Source of the DNA: an uncultured Flammeovirgaceae bacterium | GTDB lineage: Bacteria; Bacteroidota; Bacteroidia; Cytophagales; Cyclobacteriaceae | Direction of reading: 5' to 3' | Assembly (NCBI GenBank): GCA_937883755.1 | Contig: CAKZYA010000060.1 | Coordinates: 248,001-312,000, forward strand | Length of the DNA: 64,000 nt | In this document: positions 41,488 through 51,683 of the stretch, in pieces | Numbering within the stretch: the stretch's first letter is position 1 | Layout: every line of letters starts with the position of its first letter | Notes under the pieces: generated by a model | Seen by the model: the letters and a program-made list of their open reading frames with translations, nothing else | What the model was told of the DNA's origin: nothing | The model's database searches: none | Program-made: the position numbers and the translations under genes

Positions 41488-43285
41488 ACAATCAATATAT
41501 ATCGGATTAGGGTTTCTTAGCTTAGGATTACTGTTAGGAAAACTTTTCTTTGGCGGTGGCAATACGCCTAAAATAGGAGAGCACCAGAAGCTAGAGCCTT
41601 CTGAGCATCAACACGAAGTAGGGGAGGTTTGGACTTGTTCTATGCATCCTCAGATTCGTCAGCCAGAACCAGGGCAATGTCCTATTTGTGGAATGGATCT
41701 AGTTTCAGTGGCTGGCACCCCAGGGGGCGATACTGGGTCAAGCGTAGATTTAGAAGGAGTGGTGCAAATGACTCCGGCAGCTATGCAAATTGCTAACGTA
41801 CAAACTGTTTTAGTAAAGCGAGCGAACCCAACGAAAGAACTTTATCTTTCCGGAAGAGTGGAAGTGGATGAGAGAAGAATTTCGGAGATAACGGCTCATT
41901 TTGATGGTCGTATCGAAAAGCTTTATGTGAACTATACGGGGCAGGAGGTGAAGAAAGGGCAGGTGTTGGCAAGCGTATATTCACCTGATTTGGTAACGGC
42001 TCAAAAAGAACTGTTTGAAGCAGCTAGTTTTCGGGAAACTAATCCATCCTTTTTTGAAGCAGCTGTTAATAAACTTAAACTTTGGGATCTATCTGATCGC
42101 CAAATTGAAAATATTCTGGAAAGTAATGAAGTGAGGTATAACTTCAATGTACTCGCTCCTCGTTCAGGAACTATTGTATCTCGCCACGTGAATGCAGGTG
42201 ATCATATTCACGAAGGGCAATCTATGTTTGAAGTGGCTGGGCTAGATAAGCTTTGGGTATTATTTGATGCCTATGAAAGTGATTTGCCCTGGATTCAGGT
42301 GGGGAATGAGATTCGCTTTACAGTACAGTCGCTACCAGGAAAAACCTTCATTAGTATAATAGCTTTTGTTAACCCAGTGGTAGAGGCTGAGCGTCGGGTG
42401 GTTGAAGTACGCGCTGAAATACAGAACGAATTGGGGCAGCTAAAACCTGATATGTATGTACAAGGAGTTTTATCATCATCGCTACCTGATGTTGACGAAG
42501 TATTGTTAGTTCCCAAAACGGCAATATTATGGACAGGTAAGCGATCTGTTATCTACGTAAAACAGCCTAATTTTGAGGAGCCAACCTTTACCTATCGCGA
42601 AGTAACCTTGGGTTCTGAAGCAGGTAATAATTATATAGTGGAAGAAGGATTAGAAGAAGGGGAGGAAATAGTCGTTAACGGAGTATTTAAAATTGATGCG
42701 GCAGCTCAATTGCAGGGGAAAGTTAGTATGATGAACCCAGAAGGAAACAAGAGTTCTGCTGGTCACAATCATGGGGAAATGAGTATGGGTGGTGAAAGTA
42801 GTAGGGAAAAATCAACAGCATCTGATAACTTTGGCAAAGCGCCCCCCCAGTTTAAGCAGCAATTAGCTGCCATTGTGGTGCCTTACCTAGAATTGAAAAA
42901 CAGCCTGGTAGACCCAAGTGGAGAGAAAGTCTCAAGTGCGGCCAAGCAAACCCGATTTATCTTGGGAAAAGTAGATATGTCACTACTTTCAGAGGTTTCT
43001 CATAACTGGTGGAAGGAGCATTTTAACACTATGCAACAAGCACTCACTATGATTCAGTCGGCGCCATTAGACGCGCAGCGAAAAGCGTTTGCTCCATTAA
43101 GTGAAGCATTGTACCGTAGTCTTCAGCAGTTTAATGTCACCGGGTTAGATATTTACTACCAGTACTGTCCAATGGCTGATAATAATGCCGGGGCATATTG
43201 GCTAAGCAAACAGCAAGAAATTCGTAATCCTTACTTCGGTGAATCAATGCTCAGCTGCGGTGAGACTCTCGAGATTTTGAAGTAG
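41477..43285 (+). CDS. cusB: CusB-type periplasmic adaptor with metal-binding and DUF3347 domains
   Basis: 602 residues. After an N-terminal anchor (about 5-23) comes a heavy-metal-binding domain, WTCSMHPQIRQPEPGQCPIC then GMDLV, near residues 52-76. The membrane-fusion core spans about 95-405: LYLSGRVEVDERRISEITAH, RIEKLYVNYTGQEVKKGQVL, FNVLAPRSGTIVSRHVNAGD. A His/Met-rich linker (HNHGEMSMGGE) leads to a C-terminal DUF3347 domain (about 455-602) ending YCPMADNNAGAYWLS. It joins CusA to the TolC-like channel and hands over metal. Confidence 0.92.
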   Translation: MKSRQSIYIGLGFLSLGLLLGKLFFGGGNTPKIGEHQKLEPSEHQHEVGEVWTCSMHPQIRQPEPGQCPICGMDLVSVAGTPGGDTGSSVDLEGVVQMTPAAMQIANVQTVLVKRANPTKELYLSGRVEVDERRISEITAHFDGRIEKLYVNYTGQEVKKGQVLASVYSPDLVTAQKELFEAASFRETNPSFFEAAVNKLKLWDLSDRQIENILESNEVRYNFNVLAPRSGTIVSRHVNAGDHIHEGQSMFEVAGLDKLWVLFDAYESDLPWIQVGNEIRFTVQSLPGKTFISIIAFVNPVVEAERRVVEVRAEIQNELGQLKPDMYVQGVLSSSLPDVDEVLLVPKTAILWTGKRSVIYVKQPNFEEPTFTYREVTLGSEAGNNYIVEEGLEEGEEIVVNGVFKIDAAAQLQGKVSMMNPEGNKSSAGHNHGEMSMGGESSREKSTASDNFGKAPPQFKQQLAAIVVPYLELKNSLVDPSGEKVSSAAKQTRFILGKVDMSLLSEVSHNWWKEHFNTMQQALTMIQSAPLDAQRKAFAPLSEALYRSLQQFNVTGLDIYYQYCPMADNNAGAYWLSKQQEIRNPYFGESMLSCGETLEILK

Positions 43286-43480
43286 CTCCAATCAAACAAA
43301 TATTTCTGATGTGCAGGGAGTAATTATTCCTCACTATTGTTAAGCAATCATTATGTAGAGCGGGTCGTTATGTAAAGTAATATAGCTAATGTCTTACTAG
43401 AGAAGTTGTTTTGATCTGTTTTGCACCACATAATGTATACTTTCTTCGGCATTGAGTAACGCATCAGAGTAGAAAGATTT

Positions 43481-44239
43481 CTAAGCATTTCTGTTAAGAG
43501 CGTCAATAACTTTCTTCTTGTAGGTTCGGCTAATAGGAAGACTTATTTCTTTAACCTGTATTTGCTCTTTATTGAAAGAGAGAATTTTATGGGTGTTAAC
43601 GATATAAGAACGGTGAATACGAAGAAAAGAGTTAGGTAGTGATGTCTCCAGTTTACTAATTTTTTCCTTCGTGGTGATCGGGGTAGATGTTGAGGTATGT
43701 ATTCTGACGTAATCGCCTAAACTCTCTAGATAGTCAATATCTTGCTGTAAGATTCTGTGAACCCTACGTTCGGCACGCACCAGCAAGAAAGTATTTGTCT
43801 GCCTATTTTTCCCTTTTTCCAGATCCTGTATTCTTTTTTGATTTGCGAAGGAGCGCTTGGCTAACATAGTAAAACCATATAGAAAAACAATACTATATAA
43901 AACAACCGCTAAGAAGGGGATGTCGGCGGCTAAAGGCACCATATGATCGTAGCGATAGCTCGCCAATAGTATGAAGGCCACGAATACAACCGCCATTTCT
44001 AGATACAATGATACAATTGACAAGTAGCAAGAATATAATGCAAATTTGAAAGTTCTCTTTTCAAACAAGTATCGAGGTACTAGATAATAATTGAAGAAGT
44101 AGACCGTACCTATGATTACGGGAAGCAACATGCTTACAAAGAGGAAGGGCTCAATATAGTTATCATAAGAGCTACCAAATGTCAAGGTAAGCAACACGGC
44201 AGTGACCACCCAAAATAATGTATTATCTAGTATCTTCAT
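43481..44239 (-). CDS. LytTR-type transcription regulator with membrane domain
   Basis: 252 residues. Four or so transmembrane helices fill about residues 10-130. The C-terminal ~100 are a LytTR DNA-binding domain: RVHRILQQDIDYLESLGDYV, ITTKEKISKLETSLPNSFLR, then IHRSYIVNTHKILSF and the closing ISLPISRTYKKKVIDAL. Without a receiver domain it probably senses a membrane signal itself or answers a partner. It is divergent from the ExbB-like and hydrolase genes, which are likely targets. Confidence 0.88.
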   Translation of the reverse strand: MKILDNTLFWVVTAVLLTLTFGSSYDNYIEPFLFVSMLLPVIIGTVYFFNYYLVPRYLFEKRTFKFALYSCYLSIVSLYLEMAVVFVAFILLASYRYDHMVPLAADIPFLAVVLYSIVFLYGFTMLAKRSFANQKRIQDLEKGKNRQTNTFLLVRAERRVHRILQQDIDYLESLGDYVRIHTSTSTPITTKEKISKLETSLPNSFLRIHRSYIVNTHKILSFNKEQIQVKEISLPISRTYKKKVIDALNRNA

Positions 44240-44385
44240 CGCCTACTCTTCTCTGCAAAACTGACTCTTAAGGGGATAGTAAATGGCAAAAGTCGACGAA
44301 ATGCCATTTTTCGTCTGGATTCTACCTTGAAGTATAACCGGGTTTGTTCCTACCATTGCAAAAGTAATTATATAACTCAATCCGT

Positions 44386-44775
44386 GTGATGATTGACCTT
44401 TTCTATCAAGGCGAAGTCTTATTTATGAGCATTCTGACATTATTACTTATTACTGTCCTAACAATAAGCGTAATCGTTGCTATTGATATTACCAAAAATA
44501 AAGCTACTAACATCATAAAGGTTCAGCAATACTTGTCTTACTTGAAGTCAATTGGATTGTTCGCCTTAATATTTGGCCTGTTTACGCAGCTACTCGGCTT
44601 GTATGGAGCCTTCACAGCGATTGAGGAATGGGGTAGTATTTCGTCAACCGTTCTATCAATAGGCTTATGGACTTCATCCATTCCTAGCCTGTACGGCTTA
44701 GTGATTTTTCTGCTTTCTCACTTGATACGTTGGGTACTATCTGGTTGGCTCAATCGAATCAAAACCATTTCTTAA
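44386..44775 (+). CDS. MotA/TolQ/ExbB-like membrane protein
   Basis: 129 residues with three hydrophobic helices (about 14-34, 54-76, 98-120). The last two fit the conserved ExbB/TolQ part: YLKSIGLFALIFGLFTQLLG, LYGAFTAIEEWGSISSTVLS, SLYGLVIFLLSHLIRW. It lacks the cytoplasmic loop of full ExbB, as do short Bacteroidota homologues found beside LytTR genes. It may form a proton channel; no ExbD partner is adjacent. Confidence 0.7.
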   Translation: MMIDLFYQGEVLFMSILTLLLITVLTISVIVAIDITKNKATNIIKVQQYLSYLKSIGLFALIFGLFTQLLGLYGAFTAIEEWGSISSTVLSIGLWTSSIPSLYGLVIFLLSHLIRWVLSGWLNRIKTIS

Positions 44776-44811
44776 GACCAACATCTATTCATCTTACCAT
44801 ATTGTACTTTC

Positions 44812-46260
44812 ATGAGAATCTTAGAGATATGCCTAATACTTTCTGAATTAGCTATGCTATTGCTTTTTTTACTGAAACCCTCACTGAGGTTTAAAAACCT
44901 TAAGTGGCTTCTTTTTCTTCCTCCATTGCTCCTTTTGATACACGGGTTTATAGAAGGTATGCGATGGCAATTAATAATGGCTTATGGAATAGCGGCGCTA
45001 TTAGCGTTGATTCCTCTTATGCCAGCTTCTTTACGATTTCCTCGCTACCTCAATATCATTCTATTATCACTAGCTGGTTTACTCGTGGTAATCTCGCTGT
45101 CGCTGGGCTATCTAATACCTGTTTTCCGGTTTCCTGAACCTTCTGGTTCTTTTACGGTGGGCACTACCTATCTACATCTGCGAGACGATGCTCGACCTGA
45201 AATAATTACTCCAGATACTTCCGACGTGCGAGAATTGATGGTACGAGTATGGTATCCTTCAGAAGCTAAAACACAAGAAACTTACCCTTATTTGCATCCG
45301 GCACTGACGAAGGTACTGGCGGAAAATTACGGCTTGCCTAAGTTTATACTTTCTCACCTAGATTTGGTTAAAACACATAGTCTTCCGGATGCCCCAATTG
45401 CTTCGCAAGAAGTGCCCTTTCCTGCAATCATATTTTCTCCGGGCTATATGACCCATTCTTCTATGTATACTTCTTTGCTTGAAACACTAGCTAGCCAAGG
45501 TTATATCATATTTAGTATTGACTACACGTATGAGACTCCAGTATCGGTGTTTCCCAATAAGGATTTGCGATTCTACGATGCTGACTATACCGATGTTTGG
45601 AAGAATACTTCATGGGATACGGTGCAGGCGAGTATCAATGCCTTTAGGAGTGCAGACAATATAACGACGAAACGTCGGCATACCGAACAGTACTTAACCC
45701 AAATACCCTATACTGCTCGCGTTAATCAATGGAGCTATGATGTTAGCTTTGTGATCGATCAACTACAAAACGAGGGACATCCGCTCTTCTATACTATTGA
45801 TCATAATAATATTGGGGTAATGGGTCATTCCTTAGGGGGAGCCACCTCGGCATTAGCTTGTGCACTGGATAGCCGTATTAAAGCAGGTATCAACTTGGAT
45901 GGTTCACAATGGGGAAGTCTGTTGGAGCATACGATCAAACAACCTTTCATGTGGATTACTGCCGAAAAGAATTTAGCCGAATCATCGGAGGATATTGACT
46001 CATTCATTTATAATCAGGTATCAAGAGGTGATTTTTACCCTCTACGCATAGTACACGCCACCCATGCTAACTTTTATGATCTATCGCTTTGGTCTAACTA
46101 TGCACCTTTGACACATACTGGCTCTATCGATGTTCACCGAATGATTAAGATTGTCAACCAATGCTCACTAAACTTTTTCAATAAGTATTTAAAGAACGAA
46201 CCCGTTGTAATAGATCATTTGACCAAAGAGTTCAACGAGCTGATTAGAAAGGATAGATAA
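44812..46260 (+). CDS. Membrane-anchored alpha/beta hydrolase, PAF-acetylhydrolase-like
   Basis: 482 residues. About four transmembrane helices lie in residues 1-105, then an alpha/beta hydrolase domain. ELMVRVWYPSEAKTQETYPY and FPAIIFSPGYMTHSSMYTSL resemble the platelet-activating-factor acetylhydrolase (isoform II) group. The nucleophile elbow is NNIGVMGHSLGGATSALAC (Ser about 343), NLDGSQWGS follows, and the catalytic His is probably in VHATHANFYDLSLW. It is likely a lipase or esterase acting at the inner membrane; substrate unknown. Starts 36 bases after the ExbB-like gene. Confidence 0.8.
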   Translation: MRILEICLILSELAMLLLFLLKPSLRFKNLKWLLFLPPLLLLIHGFIEGMRWQLIMAYGIAALLALIPLMPASLRFPRYLNIILLSLAGLLVVISLSLGYLIPVFRFPEPSGSFTVGTTYLHLRDDARPEIITPDTSDVRELMVRVWYPSEAKTQETYPYLHPALTKVLAENYGLPKFILSHLDLVKTHSLPDAPIASQEVPFPAIIFSPGYMTHSSMYTSLLETLASQGYIIFSIDYTYETPVSVFPNKDLRFYDADYTDVWKNTSWDTVQASINAFRSADNITTKRRHTEQYLTQIPYTARVNQWSYDVSFVIDQLQNEGHPLFYTIDHNNIGVMGHSLGGATSALACALDSRIKAGINLDGSQWGSLLEHTIKQPFMWITAEKNLAESSEDIDSFIYNQVSRGDFYPLRIVHATHANFYDLSLWSNYAPLTHTGSIDVHRMIKIVNQCSLNFFNKYLKNEPVVIDHLTKEFNELIRKDR

Positions 46261-46385
46261 GAGGGTTCTAGCGTCATAGGTTCATTCACTTGATGGTAAG
46301 TCAAATCTGGGCGATCTAGTTTTCAAAGCATATTGACCCTAAAACATATTACAAAATGAACTAGCATATCTAAGACTTTAATACG

Positions 46386-46517
46386 ATGCTGGCTGAAGCT
46401 AGTGTTTATCTGACCGATCAACTCCGTTACGCCCCTAGTACCGTCAGTGAATACCGTAAGAAGCCCCTGTCTGGCATAACCAACGAGAACCTGCTGAGTT
46501 GGCTCAAGCAATTCTGA
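46386..46517 (+). pseudogene. Possible N-terminal scrap of a tyrosine recombinase
   Basis: A 43-codon frame reads MLAEASVYLTDQLRYAPSTV then SEYRKKPLSGITNENLLSWL and stops. The L-x-x-x-x-Y-L-x-x-x-x-YAPSTVxxYR pattern is that of the SAM-like N-terminal domain of XerD-type integrases. The catalytic part is missing. It lies next to the TTATGTAAAG inverted repeats. The rest of the 46261-46756 gap shows no gene. Confidence 0.4.
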
Positions 46518-46756
46518 GTTTTTATGTAAAGCGAGATGAAGTTATTGGTAGCTGATGGTGTTTCCAAATAGCATTATCCAGCATTACTTTACATAACCAG
46601 TCACTCTATAGAATGCCCATGATCAGCCAAAACGATCATTTAAGTCCTGGAGACATTATTCGCTTTCAAGAACCAATGAAAAAGCTGATATGGTTTCTAA
46701 AGTAGCCATATCAGCCCAATCGATAAGTTTTGCTGGAGAAGCAAAGGGTGACTGGA

Positions 46757-47485
46757 TTAAAAGCTGTACCCTACTGATAATTTGAAGAAAGAAGGTTGTT
46801 CGTGATCACTTTCGGTGACCTGTTCGTCTGATCGTAAATCACCTCCGGTAGTAAATCTGGCAAAAGAACCTCCTTTAGGGTCAGAAAACTGGATGTATGG
46901 TCCTAGAGCCTGATAAAAAGCAAAGCCAGCATCCTCTGGTGCATTATTTCCTCCGGTATAACTCAGTTGCTCAAAATGCAAACCAAGAGAAAGGAAAGAA
47001 TTTATTTTGTAGCCCGTATTTATCCAGTAGTGAACGTAATTATTCGTTGATGGATTTCCGTGATCAAATCCAGCGTAATAGCCGAAGTAAAACTCACCTT
47101 CTAGGGCATCTGTGTCCAAACCTACAGTCAAATTAGGTACAATACCCTCGGCAAGCACTGGGGTTCCTAAACCTGAGGTCAAACCTCCGTTGAGTAATCC
47201 AATTTGGGGGTTGACGTACAAAGCATCACCCACCGGAAATCCTACTCCTACACCAACTTCTGTCCAATTACCCCATGAGCCACCAGCAGCACCACCGGAC
47301 CATAGGATGCCATAAAAAGTAAAATCCACTGAACCACTACCATAAGAACCAGCAAAAAACGGGTAAAATCCGAAAAAGATATCTGAATTCAGTGATACAC
47401 TCATATCAAAATTATCCTCTTCTTCTTGAGCAAATACATTCATGGCAAAAAGCAACAGTAAGAGTAACGCGTAGATTCTTTTCAT
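46757..47485 (-). CDS. Outer membrane beta-barrel protein, DUF6733-like
   Basis: 242 residues from ATG 47485, chosen because KRIYALLLLLLFAMNVFAQ is a clean signal peptide; the frame extends further upstream. The mature protein is glycine- and aromatic-rich with alternating strands (NSDIFFGFYPFFAGSYGSGS; EGEFYFGYYAGFDHGN) and ends in a C-terminal KLSVGYSF, the usual last strand of an outer membrane barrel. The layout recalls DUF6733/TorF-like putative porins. Substrate unknown. Confidence 0.75.
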   Translation of the reverse strand: MKRIYALLLLLLFAMNVFAQEEEDNFDMSVSLNSDIFFGFYPFFAGSYGSGSVDFTFYGILWSGGAAGGSWGNWTEVGVGVGFPVGDALYVNPQIGLLNGGLTSGLGTPVLAEGIVPNLTVGLDTDALEGEFYFGYYAGFDHGNPSTNNYVHYWINTGYKINSFLSLGLHFEQLSYTGGNNAPEDAGFAFYQALGPYIQFSDPKGGSFARFTTGGDLRSDEQVTESDHEQPSFFKLSVGYSF

Positions 47486-47784
47486 TTTAATAAAAATTTT
47501 GGTGTTTAATAATGAACTGGTCAATAGAAAAATGAAATAGTTATCGAATTTATATTGCAATAATAACACTTAAATATAAAATAGCAATACTATTAAAATA
47601 AATTATTTTGCTAATTTAGTTAATTGTAATACTTGTATCTGCTAAATATTGACTTTGACATATTTTGTTAATCAAAATCTCAGAAAAACAGTACCTCTGA
47701 GCGGTAGAAACTTTCAAGTATCAAAATGATTGGATTGATAAACAGATTTAGAACATCTATAGAATTAATAGGAAGGATACAGAA

Positions 47785-48810
47785 TTGAGCACACTGATAC
47801 TTCATCAAGATTCAGTTAATTCTTCAACTATTCTCAACAGACCTATGTCAACAGAAAAGAAAAAATCTCCCGAGGATAGTCCTAGTGAACTAAAAGATCA
47901 CTTGGCCGCAAAGACGGAGCATGTTCATGAGGAAGCTATGACTAACGATTACAACATTTATTATGCCGGAGGGCAGGAGTACTATCATGAAAGCCAGGGT
48001 GGGTATGTCGGAAAGGGGTACGGCCATTATCGGATGGTGATTGCCGATTTTCGGAAGCGCTTCTGGGGAGCACTAGTACTGACCCTTCCTATCCTGGTCT
48101 TTTCACCCATGATTCAGAGCTTGCTGGGTTACCAGTGGATGCTGCCAGGTAATGCTTATGTACTATTGGGGTTGTCAACTACCATCTATTTCTGGGGCGG
48201 GTGGCCCTTTCTGAAGGGATTTTGGACTGAGGTGAAATGCAGTACTCCCGGCATGATGACCCTAACTGCCCTGGCGATTAGTGTGGCTTATTTCTACTGT
48301 TCGGCTACAGTTTTGGGATTACCGGGGGGCGACTTTTTCTGGGAGTTGGCTATACTCATTGATATTTTGTTGCTAGGACACTGGTTAGAAATGAAATCGG
48401 TTTTAGATGCTTCCAAAGCGTTAAACCTATTGGTAGGCATGATGCCTGAAAAAGCTCACTTGGTCACCGAAACCGGTATTGAAGACGTACCGCTAAAAAA
48501 CCTGCGTAGGGACGATGTCATCTTAGTGAAGCCGGGTGAAGAGGTTCCTGCCGATGGGATAATTATTGAAGGGGAGGGCTTCTTGAACGAAGCCATGCTT
48601 ACTGGCGAATCAAATTCGATAAAAAAGACTACTGGTGATCAGATAATTGGGGGATCAATCAACGGGAATAGCTCCTTTAAGGTTAGGGTGAAACATATCG
48701 GTGAGGATAGTTACTTAGCTAAAGTCATTACGCGGGTGTAAGAAGCGTAGGGGACAGAGTATAAGGTGCTAGACCTCTGGGGTCGGGCAGCCAAATAGCT
48801 CACCAATATT
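47785..48810 (+). pseudogene. Truncated CopB-type P1B ATPase
   Basis: The frame runs 318 residues and then stops before the phosphorylation domain. It starts at TTG 47785 or ATG 47845. VIADFRKRFWGALVLTLPIL, the transmembrane block, DILLLGHWLEMKSVLDASKA and the actuator motif EAMLTGES are typical of CopB ATPases. At 48739 the reading VITR-V-stop-EA-stop replaces the family's V-Q-E-A-Q, and AAK-stop-L replaces AAKWL, so three stops sit at Gln, Gln and Trp codons. No CPC, DKTGT or GDGIND follows. The protein could not pump metal. Confidence 0.85.
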
Positions 48811-49114
48811 ATCTTGTTTGAGGTACTCAAGTGAAACTTGGCTTCATACTATCAGTCTGTAGATCAAATTACTTTCTTGCTGGCAAAAGTGATTCTTGTA
48901 CTTTTCTTTTCCCTACTCGCCAGAATTTACAAAACCATTAGATCCCCTGAGTTGGATTGAGTAACCCATATCTTACTTTTGAGCAGGGTGTTAAGATGAA
49001 AATAGGTGTTAATATTAAGAAAAGCGTAATAACAATGAGGTAGGATGCTGATGAAATCCTCACCAAAATTGAGAATATACGGATTGAAGACATTTTTTAA
49101 TGAGTTACCATTGC

Positions 49115-49355
49115 TTATACAAAGATCCGAGGCAAGTGGTACATCATTAGCAAGCGATCTACCGCCATGCTTTTTACCGGAGTGGATCAATTCTAACCAG
49201 TGCCCTCAGTGGCATTGATCACGCTCTATGGGATATTGAAAAATACTAGGCATACCCGTGTACGAATTACTCGGCGGGCCTACTCGCGATCGCGTTACTG
49301 TGTACGGAAGAGCCCGTACCGCCGAACAGATGAAGGAACGAGTAGCTAAGGCTAC
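49115..49355 (+). pseudogene. Fragment of an enolase-superfamily dehydratase
   Basis: In one frame: KDPRQVVHH, a TAG where the family has Trp, [20 protein letters not shown] then [12 protein letters not shown]. After a one-base shift near 49247 it goes on GIPVYELLGGPTRDRVTVYG. This is the N-terminal capping-to-barrel region of mandelate racemase/galactonate dehydratase-type enzymes. The metal-binding residues are gone. The 48810-49114 stretch has no readable gene. Confidence 0.75.
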
Positions 49356-49361
49356 AATACT

Positions 49362-50297
49362 ATAAAAACGGCTGTAGATATTGGTCAAAGTATTCCGATG
49401 GTTGAAAAGAATCTGGCGTTTGGTGCTTTCTATCATGAAAACAACAACGATAAAGCTATTACCTATTTGCGTAGTGCAATGGAGGAAGAAACCGATATGT
49501 CGCTTTGGTACGCTGAATTAGCTAAGTACTACGAACTTTCTAATGCTAGTTTCACTGAGAGTTTGGCAATTCTTAGCAACAATATAGACGTAGTAAAGCA
49601 GGATGTTTCAGCCCCCAAAGCCTTAGTAGCATTATACAATCTGAACGGCGAATACGACGAAGCTATCCAATTCCTCAACACTCACCATTTCCGAACTTGG
49701 GAAGGAGGACGGGAGATTTACTGGCACTACGTGGATACTCATACTCTAAAGGCTATTGAGTTGATAAATGATAAAGAATACGAGTCCTCGATTACTCATT
49801 TAGATTCAGCCCTGCTTTATCCGGAGAATCTGGAAGTAGGCCAAGCTTCGGATGGATAAAAAAATGCCTTGATCTACTATTTTATGGGAGAGGTCTACGA
49901 TAAAATGGGCAAATCCAAAAAAGCAAAAGAGAGCTACCAGCAAAGCGTAGCGTCAGAAAACCGAAGGAGCATGTACGATCTACTTTATTATCAGGCCAAA
50001 TCCTACGAAAAGCTGGGTGACACCGATAAGGCCAACGAGATGTTCCACAGCCTGATCAGCCAGGGGCAAGAACTCCGTGAAGCAGGGGCCGACAATACCC
50101 TGATTGCCGTAGAAGAAGGCTCATCCCGCAACAATAAAGCGATCTCCCAATCCTATTTCCTGGAAGCCCTGGGCAACCGAGGTCTGGGAAATAAGGAAGA
50201 AGCCCACCGCTTATTTCAATCAGCCCTTGATGAGTACAATCATAACTTATGGGCTAAAGTGATGATGAATGAAGAAGGGCTACCTTCTTTGAAGTAG
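49362..50297 (+). pseudogene. DUF5107/TPR protein, 5'-truncated and split by a stop
   Basis: Frames to 49859 and from 49869 are in the same register. The first has PMVEKNLAFGAFYHENNNDK, AITYLRSAMEEETDMSLWYA and FLNTHHFRTWEGGREIYWHY, as in the C-terminal half of DUF5107 TPR proteins. The second has YYFMGEVYDKMGKSKKAKES and a last TPR. TAA 49857 interrupts the GxPxDG-xxxxxxYY stretch. The N-terminal DUF5107 domain is absent. Such proteins usually accompany sugar-uptake clusters. Confidence 0.75.
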
Positions 50298-50381
50298 GCT
50301 CTACTTGGTAATTCTCTTCAATGATTAGATAAATTTGTAAATAGCTAAATTGCTGGCAAGAATACGATCAACAAAGTAAAA

Positions 50382-51398
50382 ATGATGAAAGCAATAGGAT
50401 TTAAACAATCACTACCCATAACCGGAGAGAATAGCTTTATTGAGTTTGAAGCTGAAAAGCCTACGCCATCCGGCTACGATCTGCTGGTGAAAGTAGCTGC
50501 TAACTCGATCAACCCAGTTGATTATAAAGTGCGGCAAAACGCGGCCAAAGATACGGTGCTGGATACTCCCAAGATTATTGGCTGGGACGCCGTAGGAACC
50601 GTGGACGCCGTAGGCGACAAAACATCACAATTTAAAGTAGGTGATGAAGTGTACTACGCCGGAGATATTACTCGCAGTGGTAGCAATGCTGAATATCAAT
50701 TAGTTGATGAACGTATTGTAGGGATTAAGCCTAAGAGCTTGACGGTAGCCGAAGCTGCGGCGATTCCACTAACCGGGTTAACCGCTTATGAAGCCTTGTT
50801 TGATCGAATCAAAATAAACCCGGAAAATGACCAAGGGAAAACCGTCCTGATTCTAGCGGGTGCTGGTGGGGTAGGTTCTATCGCCATTCAATTGGCTAAA
50901 CAAATCGCTAAGCTAGCGGTGATCGCTACAGCATCTCGACCGGAATCTGAAAAATGGTGTAAAGAAATGGGAGCTGATTATGTGGTAAACCACCATAATC
51001 TACAAGCTGAATTAGAAAAGATAGGTCATAGCCAAGTAGACTATATTTTAGATTTTGCGGGCATCAATTCCTATTGGGAATCCGTTACCGAGGTTATTAA
51101 ACCCCAAGGACATATTGTAACTATTGTCGGGAACAGCGATCCGCTGAATCTGAGTTTGCTCAAGAATAAGAGCGCAACACTTTCCTGGGAATTTATGTAT
51201 ACCCGCTCTATGTATCAAACCGATGATGTCGCTAGGCAGTGCGAAATTTTGAATCATATCGCTGAATTACTGGATGCTGGAATCCTCAGACATACCCTAA
51301 CTACTACATTAAAGGGTCTTACGGCAGAAAACCTAAAAGAAGCCCACCAAATGCAGGAATCGGGAAAAACGATTGGAAAGACGGTTATTGAATTTTAA
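50382..51398 (+). CDS. Zinc-binding-type alcohol dehydrogenase / quinone oxidoreductase family
   Basis: 338 residues, full length for the MDR family. N-terminal GroES-like domain: ANSINPVDYKVRQNAAKDTV and IIGWDAVGTVDAVGDKTSQF. The Rossmann motif is LILAGAGGVGSIAIQLAKQI near residue 155. The structural zinc cysteines are absent, as in the quinone-reductase branch (adh_fam_1 type). It should reduce a carbonyl or quinone with NADPH. Intact, between pseudogenes; a hairpin at 51471 follows. Confidence 0.88.
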   Translation: MMKAIGFKQSLPITGENSFIEFEAEKPTPSGYDLLVKVAANSINPVDYKVRQNAAKDTVLDTPKIIGWDAVGTVDAVGDKTSQFKVGDEVYYAGDITRSGSNAEYQLVDERIVGIKPKSLTVAEAAAIPLTGLTAYEALFDRIKINPENDQGKTVLILAGAGGVGSIAIQLAKQIAKLAVIATASRPESEKWCKEMGADYVVNHHNLQAELEKIGHSQVDYILDFAGINSYWESVTEVIKPQGHIVTIVGNSDPLNLSLLKNKSATLSWEFMYTRSMYQTDDVARQCEILNHIAELLDAGILRHTLTTTLKGLTAENLKEAHQMQESGKTIGKTVIEF

Positions 51399-51470
51399 AG
51401 TAAACTGTTTAGTACGAAGTGTTTACGCGATAAGGAGTCGATGCCTTTATGAGCGGTTGAATTAAGGTGG

Positions 51471-51497
51471 CCAAAGGAATTGGGAAAATTCCTTTGG
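51471..51497. terminator. Hairpin downstream of the quinone oxidoreductase gene
   Basis: CCAAAGGAATT (51471-51481) and AATTCCTTTGG (51487-51497) form a perfect 11-bp stem with loop GGGAA. It lies about 73 bases after the stop. The following TTCTCTG is only weakly U-rich, so termination is likely but not certain. Confidence 0.55.
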
Positions 51498-51683
51498 TTC
51501 TCTGTCAACAAAAAGGTATGTGCTAAATGCAATTTGTGGTAAAGACTATCTATTAATGGGCTTTTATCATTTGATGGTGATCCAATAGCCAGACTAGGTC
51601 AGCATCACTACTTGAGGGTACTTTTTCTTTTCTACTCATTAGTCTAGTATTCAGTTATATTCTAGCAACAAAATCTTCTAAAT

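Larger units (their letters stand above)
43368..46596. mobile_element. Possible mobile segment bounded by 14-bp inverted repeats
   Basis: TTATGTAAAGTAAT (43368-43381) and its exact inverse ATTACTTTACATAA (46583-46596) bound a 3.2-kb stretch with a LytTR regulator, an ExbB-like protein, an alpha/beta hydrolase and a tyrosine-recombinase-like scrap. Related half-copies lie beside each end (TTATGTAGAGCGGG at 43351, TTATGTAAAGCGAG at 46522). The repeats may instead be recombinase sites or dispersed intergenic repeats; no target duplication is obvious. Confidence 0.35.
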
